Positions 11,935 through 21,587 of a DNA stretch of 64,000 bases are shown here, piece after piece; position 1 is the first letter of the stretch, and each line of letters opens with the position of its first letter. A program made the position numbers and the translations under genes. The DNA is from Rhizopus sp. PT2906 (lineage: Eukaryota; Mucoromycota; Mucoromycetes; Mucorales; Rhizopodaceae). The stretch is from NCBI GenBank assembly GCA_025529335.1, contig JAMYHX010000152.1, positions 19,677 to 83,676 of the forward strand, written 5' to 3'. The notes under the pieces are model-generated. The model had not been told where the DNA came from. It saw only the letters and a list, made by a program, of their open reading frames with translations, and did not search any database.

Positions 11935-12018
11935 ATGAGCAACGACACATTCAACGTAGATATAGTCTATCTTCCTCCTGACATCCCCTCCTCTACTTGT
12001 TGCTGTATCATCTCTTAA
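11935..12018 (+). CDS. CaaX micropeptide 1 (27 aa, ends CCCIIS)
   Basis: A 28-codon frame too short for ordinary gene calling. It starts MSNDTFNVDIVYLPPDIP and ends TCCCIIS. The last four residues form a CaaX box (Cys-Ile-Ile-Ser), a canonical farnesyltransferase substrate; the two preceding Cys could be palmitoylated. There is no signal peptide, as expected for a-factor-type peptides that leave through ABC exporters, but equally for a membrane-anchored intracellular micropeptide. The call rests on three further genes nearby with the same ending, a TATA box about 60 bp upstream, and a shared upstream element. A poly(A)-signal-like AATAAAA follows near 12057. Function unknown; pheromone-like is inference. 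Confidence 0.7.
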   Translation: MSNDTFNVDIVYLPPDIPSSTCCCIIS

Positions 12019-12275
12019 TACATGCTTCATCGCTCTATCTACCAAAGAATATATTTAATAAAACGCGTTGTTACTTTATAATAGCACCACAATCTAGTAA
12101 ACATACCTAAGTCTTTTTATTGTTAATGCAGCATCAAAATGCATCATTCACTGCCAAACAGCGTTACTAAAACGACAGGAAAAGTCTTTATGGTACTTTC
12201 AACACTAGCTCATTCTGGATATTTACTTTGTTGTTTCAATGGAGAGCAATAATGAACCGTATCCTACTGTTATTG

Positions 12276-12303
12276 CTGACAACAAATAACAAGAGTATAA
12301 AAG
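12276..12303 (+). promoter_or_regulatory. Promoter of CaaX peptide gene 2 (CTGACAACA plus TATA)
   Basis: CTGACAACA at 12276-12284 and TATAAAAG at 12296-12303, start-to-start spacing 20 bp. The ATG follows at 12350. The leader TTATCAAATAACA resembles the leader of gene 1. Confidence 0.65.
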
Positions 12304-12349
12304 AGTTTTTTTTATTCGTTCTCTTTTCTCTTATCAAATAACAGCAAAT

Positions 12350-12478
12350 ATGATATACGTCGTTAATACCGAACTGACTCCACAAGATGTTGTCAACATG
12401 CCTCCTGAATTCGTACCCAGTTACAGGGAACTTTGTTGCGATTGCTGCCACGATAGATGCTGCTGTATCATTTCCTAG
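12350..12478 (+). CDS. CaaX micropeptide 2 (42 aa, Cys-rich, ends CCCIIS)
   Basis: A 43-codon frame starting MIYVVNTELTPQDVV, with a Pro segment (MPPEFVP) and a C-terminal block CCDCCHDRCCCIIS that holds seven Cys in 14 residues. It ends in the same CIIS CaaX box as peptides 1 and 4. The extra CCDCC element could be palmitoylated or bind metal; it is absent from the sister peptides. TATA box 54 bp upstream and the shared CTGACAACA element 20 bp before that. The wobble bases of the last codons (ATC ATT TCC) differ from gene 1 (ATC ATC TCT), which suggests that protein sequence, not just DNA, has been kept. Confidence 0.7.
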   Translation: MIYVVNTELTPQDVVNMPPEFVPSYRELCCDCCHDRCCCIIS

Positions 12479-13058
12479 GTTGTCATCTTTGCGCTTTCTT
12501 TGTACCTTTTTTTTTAATCCCCTAAACGATCTATACAGTAAAAACTTCCTTTTTAAATAATGACGACATGGGCTCTTTCTTTGCTTTTTATGACAAGAGA
12601 GAATATGAGCAGAACCAAACTATATATCTCAGTCTTTCTTTAACGTATTCATAAAGGACCTTTTGACAAAAACCTTTAAATATTGCTACGAAGAATTTAT
12701 ATAAAAGTGTCTATAAGATCGAGTTGAGTGCTCAGACAGCATATTTATCAGATCCGAACTAGTTTAGCCTGTGTAAAAGCAGCAAAGAGGACTCATGCAG
12801 CTTGCATGTATAGACTGTGTTTTACTACATGAATCAATCAACTTATCACCGACAAAGATGCCAAAGTCTAACATTGGCTTACTGTTGTTCCCCTTCCAAA
12901 AGAAGGCTTACTTCACACAATAAACCTTGCATATTAAGCTTCTTAAACTACATTGCATTATGTTCCTACAACAAAGCATAGGGTCCTTTTATTTAAGCAA
13001 TTCGTTTTGATAATAAAATCAAAGAATAATAAAAACATAACTAGGAAGACGACACCCA
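12479..13058. other. Spacer inside the CaaX peptide cluster
   Basis: About 580 bp between peptide genes 2 and 3. I read all frames for another short ORF with a C-terminal CaaX box and found none. Confidence 0.5.
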
Positions 13059-13157
13059 TTAAAGTATAATGCAGCACATGGGAGTTTTGTCAGGTCCAGG
13101 AGAAGGATAAAAATCAGGAATAGAGTAGTGGGCTCTAGCATATTGTTGAGTGTTCAT
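13059..13157 (-). CDS. CaaX micropeptide 3 (32 aa, ends CCIIL), opposite strand
   Basis: A 33-codon frame on the minus strand, ATG at 13157. It starts MNTQQYARAHYSIPDFYPSP and ends TPMCCIIL. The CaaX box is CIIL; a terminal Leu usually favours geranylgeranyltransferase I over farnesyltransferase, unlike the Ser of its three sisters. The middle is Pro-rich, as in the others. A TATA-like ATAAAAAG lies about 40 bp upstream and CTGACAACA about 20 bp before that, both in the orientation of this gene. Conservation of ending and promoter across strands argues for a real dispersed duplicate rather than a chance frame. Confidence 0.65.
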   Translation of the reverse strand: MNTQQYARAHYSIPDFYPSPGPDKTPMCCIIL

Positions 13158-13195
13158 GGTTGACAATGGTAAAGAAAAGAAGACGAAAGGGAAGA

Positions 13196-13224
13196 CTTTT
13201 TATGTTCTTTTCATTTGTTGTCAG
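13196..13224 (-). promoter_or_regulatory. Promoter of CaaX peptide gene 3 (CTGACAACA plus TATA-like box)
   Basis: Read on the minus strand, CTGACAACA (13224-13216) is followed by ATAAAAAG (13203-13196), start-to-start spacing about 21 bp. The ATG is at 13157. Confidence 0.6.
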
Positions 13225-13572
13225 TTGTGAATGTCATTATTGTTTCCATCCAACAAGGAATAATATGTTATGAAAATGAACATTTGTAGCTATTAGGGCG
13301 CCATTATCATTTTTAAAGTTTAAAAACACATACTTCAACAACTCAAGTGTCTATTCATCTGTGATCTTCAAGGGGAGCACCAATGTTGATGTTTTGTTGA
13401 TAGCCCCTCATCATAACAACGTCGCTCTAGTAATTGTCATAAAAAATCTTGGAGTGAAAAGAAAAAGACAGACTCACAATCAACCAAGATACCTACAGGC
13501 CATCCATCAATAGACAGCTTAAACGAATCATTTACTCTTTATTCAATGAAAGTAATAATGAATCATTCATAG

Positions 13573-13600
13573 CTGGCAACAATAAAAAAAAGTATATAAA
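13573..13600 (+). promoter_or_regulatory. Promoter of CaaX peptide gene 4 (CTGGCAACA plus TATA)
   Basis: CTGGCAACA at 13573-13581 (one change from the element of the other three genes) and TATATAAA at 13593-13600, start-to-start spacing 20 bp. The ATG is at 13644. Confidence 0.65.
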
Positions 13601-13643
13601 GGGAGCCTTCATCATTTATTTTTCTCATATCATCAAACACACC

Positions 13644-13745
13644 ATGAACTTCCGATTAATTCCTGAAGATTACTGCTATGGTACTGACATTCCTCTTCCT
13701 CCCGGAACCGAAAAACCACCTTCTGGTTGCTGTATCATTTCTTAG
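13644..13745 (+). CDS. CaaX micropeptide 4 (33 aa, ends CCIIS)
   Basis: A 34-codon frame starting MNFRLIPEDYCYGTDIPLPP and ending PPSGCCIIS. It has the CIIS CaaX box of peptides 1 and 2, preceded by one more Cys, and the Pro-rich middle typical of this set. TATATAAA lies 51 bp upstream, with the CTGGCAACA element 20 bp before it. AATAAAAG near 13833 may be the poly(A) signal. It is convergent with the histidine kinase gene, whose stop is 271 bp away. No signal peptide. The role is unknown. Confidence 0.7.
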   Translation: MNFRLIPEDYCYGTDIPLPPGTEKPPSGCCIIS

Positions 13746-14016
13746 GACACACCTTTCTTTACTAAATGTTGTTCGAAATCAAACTTGCTTAATCTACTCA
13801 TTCTTCTTATCTGTTTCAAATGATTTCTCTAATAAAAGGAAATGTTATTTTACTATCAAATTATGTCTCTTTCTCTCTTTCTCTTTTTATAAACACCAAT
13901 CAAGGTAAATCTTTTAATTAAACAAATTGTGCTTAAGAAAATAATAATAATATAACAAATAAAACATATATGCATTTATGCCGAACCTGGGCAGAGGAGT
14001 GAAAAAATACAAATTC

Positions 14017-17000
14017 TTACTTTTTTGATAACTTTGCTTTTGGGTCTACCAACACATGTGCTGACTGTGGAGCAAACTTCTTGATAGCTGCAATGAGTTC
14101 TGGGAATCTCAATGGTTTTGTAACATATTCGTCCTATTCAAGATAAATGAGTACAATGGTTTATGAAAACATCATCTAAACTTACCATGCCTGCTTCAAG
14201 GCATTTTTCTCTATCGCCAATCATGGCATGAGCTGTTAACGCAATAATAGGAATATGTCTATTTGTATTAGAAGCCTTTTCAATCTCTCGAATCTTTTGC
14301 GTTGCTTCAAATCCACCCATCACAGGCATTTGAACGTCCATAAGAATCAAATCGAAATATTGATTCTCATATGCTTCTACTGCTAATTTACCGTTGGCAA
14401 CTACCGTAACATGATGTCCAAACTTTTCTAGTATTCGCACCGCAAGTTTCTGGTTCACATCATTATCCTCAGCCAACAATACTTCCAAGGGCACAGTCTT
14501 TGAGGCATCACTTGGAAGTGCAACATGACTTTCTAACGCTGGAAGCATCACATCGGACATATCGGCAAGGTTTTGAGGGGAATTGATGTAGCCGGTGATG
14601 CCGAGATCAATGCATAGCTTCATATTCAAGTTATGCACTTCAGGTGCTATTAGCACAACGGGAGTATATCGTAATGGTACAATTTCACGAATCTTTTCAG
14701 CCAAAGACATTTGATCAATGATCACTGTATCAAAGAAGGGAGCATGCTTGCTCTTGTTCGCGTTAGCATTTGCGATTGTTGTAGCTTCTTCAATACTTTG
14801 AACGCGGTAAGGCTTGAGACCCAACATTATGATCTTGTCCATGACACCACTGTGGTCGTTCATGCTATCTACAAACAAGATACGTCGGTTTTTAAAGCGA
14901 CGAACCTTATCCACCACTTCTCTTTCGTCTACATTGAAGCGAAGTAGGTTTACAGTAAAGAAGAATTCAGAGCCACGTCCATATTTGGATTCAACCCATA
15001 AGTCACCACCCATCAATTGTACAAGATGTTTAGAGATAGACAGACCTAATCCTGTTCCACCATATTCACGACTATCAAGACTAGGTTAAGAAACACACAC
15101 TTTACATTATCCACATGAACTTACGTGGTACTACCATCGGCTTGACAAAAGGTATCAAAAATAACATGAAGTTTATCTTCTTGTATACCTATACCAGTAT
15201 CACTGACACACAATTCCAGTCGAACCAGTTCATTTGTCATATGAACCGCTCTTGTGCGCAATACAACCTCTCCACGAGTTGTAAACTTGACAGCATTGCC
15301 AATTAAGTTGGTAATGACTTGTCGTAGTCTCAAAGGATCACCAATAACTTGATCTGGTATAGCCTTATCCACATGGTAAATAAGATCAAGCTTCTTCTGA
15401 TTGGCTTTCACAGCCAATGTCTTCAACACACTAAATATGGCGGATCGAAGCGAGAATGGAATAGATTCAATAGTCATTCTGCCAGCTTCAATCTTTGAAA
15501 TATCCAGAATGTCATCAATAATTGTCAGCAGGCTATTAGCCAGACTAGAGACAATCATCAAGTTCTCCCTTTGCTGTCGAGTTAACTCTGTCTCTAGCGT
15601 CAGAGATGTCATACCAATGATACCATTCATGGGCGTTCGAATTTCATGACTCATATTGGCCAAAAATTCACTCTTTGATCGATTAGCCAACTCTGCTGCC
15701 TCCCTGGCTAGCCTGTTCTTTTGAATAGCGTCACGTAGAGATCCAACCATTTGATTAATCTTTGTCTTTAGGGAATCCATTTCACCAGAGGCTTCAACCG
15801 TGATTAATTGAGAAAAGTCGTTTTCTGTGGCAGCTGCAGTTGCAATCTGGGCAAACGCACGGACTTGTGTCGTTAAATTCGAAGCCATTGTATTGACGTT
15901 ACTAGTGATTTCACGCCATACACCTTCAACATCCATGACTTGAGCTTGAACACCCAGCTTCCCTTCTATACCCACTTCGCGCGCAACACGCGTTACTTCT
16001 GAAGCAAACGAGCTTAGTTGATCCACCATAGTATTGATTGTGTTTTTGAGTTCAGCAATTTCACCGTGTACTTCAACTTCAATCTTTTTCGATAGGTCAC
16101 CTTGAGCTACTGCTTTACAGACAGCAGCAATAGCGCGAAGTTGATCGGTGAGATTACTTGCCATTAAATTAACATTATCGGTCAGGTCCTTCCAAGTACC
16201 ATCTACTCCAACAATTGTAGCTTGACCGCCTAGCATACCTTCAGTTCCTACTTCACGCGCTACTCTGGTGACTTCTGCAGCAAATACACGCAATTGGTCA
16301 ACCATATCATTTACGGTTTCTCTGCAAACAAGAATATTAGTATGATTCGCATTAGTTATAAGACACACTTACTTTAGTTCACGAATTTCGCCTCGAGTCA
16401 CTACTTCAATCTTTTTGGATAGATCACCCTTGGCTACAGCCTTTGTTACCTCTGCGATTGAACGCACTTGAGTCGTTAAATTGGCTGCCATGATGTTCAC
16501 ATTGTCAGTCAAATCCTTCCAGGTACCAGCAACTCCTCTTACATTGGCTTGACCACCTAGCTTGCCTTCTGTGCCGACTTCACGAGCTACGCGAGTGACT
16601 TCAGAAGAAAATTCTCTTAGTTGATCCACCATAGAATTAACAGTAATCTTGAGTTCAAGAATTTCTCCACGGGTTTCGACATGAATCTTTTTCGAAAGGT
16701 CACCATTCGCAACGGCTTTTGTTACTTCGGCGATAGATCTCACTTGCGAGGTTAGATTAGCAGCCATATTGTTCACATTGTCAGTCAAGTCTAGCCAGGT
16801 TCCGGCTACACCTTGGACAACGGCTTGTCCACCGAGTTTACCTTCGGTACCTACTTCCTTTGATACACGTGTAACTTCAGAGGCAAAGATACGTAGTTGG
16901 TCAACCATGTTATTGACAATGTTCTTCAAGTCCAGAATTTCGCCACCACTTTCTACTTCGATCTTTTTAGACAAATCACCAAGAGCGACAGCCTTGGTAA

Positions 17001-20000
17001 CCTCTGCAATTGAGCGAACTTGCGTTGTCAAATTGGCAGCCATAGTGTTTACATTGTCAGTCAAATCCATCCAAGTTCCAGCAACGCCTTGGACGACAGC
17101 TTGTCCGCCGAGCTTGCCTTCGGTTCCTACTTCTTTAGCCACTCTTGTTACTTCGGAGGCAAAGATACGTAATTGATCAACCATGGAATTGACAATGTTC
17201 TTCAAGTCAAGAATTTCGCCACCACTCTCTACTTCAATCTTCTTGGATAAATCACCAAGAGCAACGGCTTTAGTAACTTCAGCAATGGATCTGACTTGGT
17301 TCGTAAGATTGGTAGCCATTGTGTTGACATTATCTGTTAAGTCCTTCCAAGTACCATCCACATTTGGCACACGAGCCTGTCCACCGAGTTTACCCTCTGT
17401 ACCGACTTCACGAGCGACACGGGTGACTTCAGACGCAAAAACACGCAGTTGGTCCACCATTTCATTGACTGTGTTCTTTAAATCCAGGATCTCACCGCGA
17501 GTTTCTACTTCAATCTTCTTGGACAAGTCACCACTAGCTACAGCCTTTGTTACTTCTGCAATTGAACGTACTTGGGTTGTCAAGTTAGCAGCCATCATGT
17601 TGACATTGTCTGTCAAATCCTTCCAGGTACCATCTACATTTGGCACACGAGCCTGTCCACCGAGTTTACCATCTGTGCCTACTTCCTTTGACACACGAGT
17701 GACTTCAGATGCAAAGATACGTAACTGATCCACCATGTCATTAACAATATTCTTCAACTCCAAAATTTCACCTCGAGTTTCTACTTCAATCTTCTTTGAT
17801 AGATCACCACTAGCTACAGCTTTGGTTACTTCAGCAATGGATCTCACTTGGTTTGTCAAGTTAGCGGCCATAATGTTGACATTATCTGTTAAGTCCATCC
17901 AAGTACCAGCCACACCTTGGACAACGGCTTGTCCACCGAGTTTACCTTCGGTACCTACTTCCTTTGATACACGTGTAACTTCAGAGGCAAAGATACGTAG
18001 TTGGTCAACCATGTTATTGACAATATTTTTTAGATCAAGGATTTCGCCACCACTTTCTACTTCGATCTTCTTGGACAAATCACCGCTGGCTACAGCTTTT
18101 GTAACCTCTGCAATTGAACGCACTTGGTTTGTCAAATTAGCGGCCATAATATTCACATTATCTGTTAGGTCCATCCAAGTACCGGCCACACCCTGGACAA
18201 CAGCCTGTCCACCAAGTTTGCCCTCTGTGCCTACTTCTTTTGACACACGCGTGACTTCTGAAGCAAAGATACGTAGTTGATCTACCATACCGTTAACAAT
18301 ATTCTTCAGTTCTAAAATTTCGCCGCGGGTCTCTACTTCGATCTTCTTTGACAAATCACCAAGAGCGACAGCTTTAGTAACTTGAGCAATAGATCTGACT
18401 TGCGTTGTCAAATTGGCAGCCATTGTATTGACATTATCTGTCAAGTCTTTCCAGGTACCATCTACATTTGGCACACGAGCTTGTCCACCTAATTTACCAT
18501 CTGTGCCTACTTCTTTAGCCACTCTTGTTACTTCGGAGGCAAAGATACGCAATTGGTCAACCATGGAATTGACAATGTTCTTCAAGTCAAGGATTTCGCC
18601 ACCACTCTCTACTTCAATCTTCTTGGACAAGTCGCCGAGAGCGACAGCTTTGGTTACTTCTGCAATGGATCTGACCTGATTCGTAAGGTTCGTAGCCATA
18701 TGGTTTACATTGTCAGTTAAATCCATCCAAGTACCATCTACGTTTGGTACAAGCGCTTGTCCACCAAGTTTACCCTCTGTGCCGACTTCACGAGCGACAC
18801 GGGTGACTTCAGATGCAAATACTCTCAGTTGATCCACCATGTCATTGACCGTATTTTTCAAATCCAAGATTTCGCCTTGAGTCTCAACATCAATCTTTTT
18901 TGAAAGGTCGCCTCTTGCTACCGCTTTTGTAACCTCTGCAATAGAACGCACTTGGGTCGTCAAATTAGCAGCCATGGTATTGACATTATCTGTCAAATCT
19001 TTCCAAGTGCCACTGACGGTTGGCACGATAGCTTCACCACCTAATTTACCCTCTGTGCCTACTTCTCTAGCGACACGGGTGACTTCGGACGCAAACACAC
19101 GTAATTGATCCACCATGTTATTGACCGTATCCTTCAAATCCGAGATTTCTCCTGATACGTCCACTTCGATCTTTTTCGAAAGATCACCATTAGCAACTGC
19201 TTTGGTCACAACAGCAATTGATCGTACTTGTGTGGTTAGATTGGTGGCCATTGTGTTGACATTATCTGTCAAATCTTTCCATGTGCCGTCCACATTAGGT
19301 ACCCTTGCCTGCCCGCCAAGTTTGCCTTCAGTGCCTACTTCTCTAGCAACACGGGTGACTTCGGATGCAAATACTCGTAGCTGATCCACCATCATGTTGA
19401 CCGTATTCTTCAAATCCAAAATTTCGCCGCGGGTCTCTACTTCAATCTTTTTGGACAAATCACCCATGGCCACAGCCTTTGTGACTTCTGCAATTGAACG
19501 TACTTGGGTTGTCAAATTGGCTGCCATCGTATTTACATTGTCTGTCAAGTCTTTCCAGGTGCCACCGACGTCCTTGACGACGGCCTGTCCGCCTAATTTT
19601 CCCTCAACACCTACTTCAAGTGATACACGTCTGACTTCTGCAGAAAACAGATTTAACTGATCAACCTAGTATAAATTTGGTTAATCCAATTTCTAAAAAA
19701 GCAAACTAGGCTAAATGTATACCATCTTATTCATTGTATTTTTCAATTCCAGCACTTCACCCTGGGCGTTTGCCTTGACCTTTTTCGATAAATCACCCTG
19801 TGCGACTGCCTTGGCAACAACCGCAATATCTCTGACTTGATCTGTAATCTTGGAAGCCATCATGTTGACATTATCTGTCAAATCTTTCCAGGTACCTGCG
19901 ACATCCTTGACAATTGCCTGTCCGCCTAGTTTACCCTCAGTTCCGACTTCGAGGGAAACACGTGTCACCTCTGTAGCAAATATTGATAACTTTATTTTTT

Positions 20001-21587
20001 GCTGTTAGTATCATTTTATTGTGTAAACCCGTGAGCTGTACATACTTGATCAACCATCGTATTGATTGTATTTTTCAAATCCAACATTTCACCCTTAACT
20101 TCAACAGTAACCTTTTTAGTCAAATCGCCTCGAGCTACTGATTTTGAAACCTGAGCAATATCTCTGACCTGATTTGTCAGGTTAGCTGCCATTGTGTTTA
20201 CATTATCCGTTAATTCTTTCCAAATGCCATCTGCTCCTTGCACCTTTGCTTGGGCGCCTAATTTTCCTTCAGTACCGACTTCATGAGCAACTCTGGAAAC
20301 CTCGGATGCGAACATGTTTAGTTGATTGACTATAAGGTAACATTGTTACATGATGATCTCATCATTAAATAAAAGTCTTACCCATTGTGTTGAATGTATT
20401 CTTCAGTAGTAATGTTTCACCCTTGACGGGAACTGTCATTGCTTTACTAAGATCACCCTTTGCAATAGCTGTTGATACATCAGCAATATCTCTTACTTGT
20501 TCCAAATGGTTCCTAGTCATCTTGTTCAAATTGACCACAAAATCAAGCCAAAGTCCTTTCATTTCCTTTCCACAGCGAGCCTGTACACCGAGTTTGCCCT
20601 TGACGGCAGTTTCATGAGCAACATAGTTCACTTCATCAGCCACGGTTTGTAAGCGATCCACCATGGCATTAAATGCATGCTTGAGGGTATTGATAGGGGC
20701 ATTAGATTCAAAATCGACTGAGGTATTGCAGCGTTCATGTTTACAAGTAATGCGTCGACCAAAGTCGCCGTTGAATACGCGAGAAGCGACTTCGACGGCT
20801 TGGATGACACAATCGGGACAAACGATGTTATCTGAACTTGTTTCGACTGTAGCGGCGGGGAAAGCCAAGATAGGAGGAGACATGGTGGATCCGAAATAGA
20901 CAGGGTAAAAGTTTGCAGCTGAAGAAATGTTGAAGGGAGGAGTGGATACAGAACTGTTGCTGTTGCTGTTGTTTGAGGTAACTAAGCCAGCAGAATCAAC
21001 AATGTTTGAAGCTAGAAGATTAGAATACATGAATGATGAACAAAAATGTTATGATGATGATTACCGAAATAGCCTTCTGGTATATTAGATGAGCTCGCTG
21101 TTGTCGTAGTAACTGAAGTTGTCGTAGTTGCAGGCTCATGATGATAAGAAGATTCCAATTTGTCGAGTAATGATGAATCATGAATTGAAGTCAGTTCGTC
21201 TTCAGGAGTCGCACCTTCTTCTTTAGTTTGACTCGTGATGATAGACTTTTCCTCGTGATCATGGGAAGTAAATAATTGATGTTGCTGCTGAATCATGATA
21301 CGACACCTTAAATTTTCAGTCTCTAAATGTAATTGACGCTGAGCTATTTTTTTTAAATTTAAATCAAGCTGTTTAAGTAACTCAGCATCTTTCTCGTTTA
21401 ATTCCTTGTAAATTGTATTGGATTCTATTGAATTGGACAAACACTGGTCTATATTTCCTTGTTCTACATTTTGTACTAAGCTGTGGATGTATGATAGTAA
21501 GCTCATCCTATCTTCTTTTTTCGATTCTTTAGGCTTTTTGTTATGATTATTTTCTTCCTCTTCTTCTTCAGCAAAAGAACGTTTCAT
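14017..21587 (-). CDS. Group III (Nik1-like) hybrid histidine kinase with an expanded HAMP array
   Basis: Eight exons: 21065-21587, 20382-21011, 20046-20329, 19723-19989, 16373-19665, 15125-16321, 14186-15080 and 14017-14133. They join in frame to about 2,401 residues. Order: acidic/basic N-terminus with a coiled coil; about 17 tandem repeats of 92 residues (pattern GDLSKKIEV, then LKNTVNxMVDQL, then GTWKDLTDNVN); a HisKA with the phospho-acceptor in NMSHEIRTPMNG (His about 1891); N box DPLRLRQVITNLIGNAVKF; G boxes DTGIGI and GGTGLGLS; a degenerate receiver; and a true receiver (AEDNDVNQ, Asp about 2313 in LMDVQMP). Group III kinases are cytosolic osmotic/cell-wall sensors upstream of the HOG pathway and targets of phenylpyrrole fungicides. 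Known members usually have 5-7 such repeats. No transmembrane segment seen. Confidence 0.95.
16373..19665 (-). repeat. Tandem 276-bp HAMP-coding repeats in one exon
   Basis: The largest exon of the kinase consists of about 12 units of 276 bp (92 codons) in perfect phase. Some units are near-identical at DNA level. For example, about 100 bp starting at 16811 recurs at 17915, an offset of 1,104 bp or exactly four units. A stretch at 17131 recurs at 18511 (1,380 bp, five units) with few differences. The pattern indicates recent duplication or gene conversion of multi-unit blocks. Confidence 0.85.

Larger units (their letters stand above)
13158..13643. other. Divergent intergenic region between CaaX peptide genes 3 and 4
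   Basis: About 485 bp. It contains the two promoters listed separately and otherwise no open frame of interest. Confidence 0.5.

Noticed and set aside
12236..12451. Minus-strand 71-codon frame opposite CaaX peptide 2
   Set aside because: No promoter or domain; the plus-strand frame has the TATA box, the shared element and the family ending.
16769..19660. Long plus-strand open frames (up to 181 codons) across the histidine kinase
   Set aside because: They are antisense shadows that recur because the 276-bp HAMP-coding units repeat in phase. Their product is a low-complexity Ser/Thr/Pro pattern and the minus-strand protein is clearly real.
16373..19665. CRISPR-like or satellite array
   Set aside because: The repeats are 276 bp, protein-coding, in frame and diverged as protein repeats, in a eukaryotic gene.
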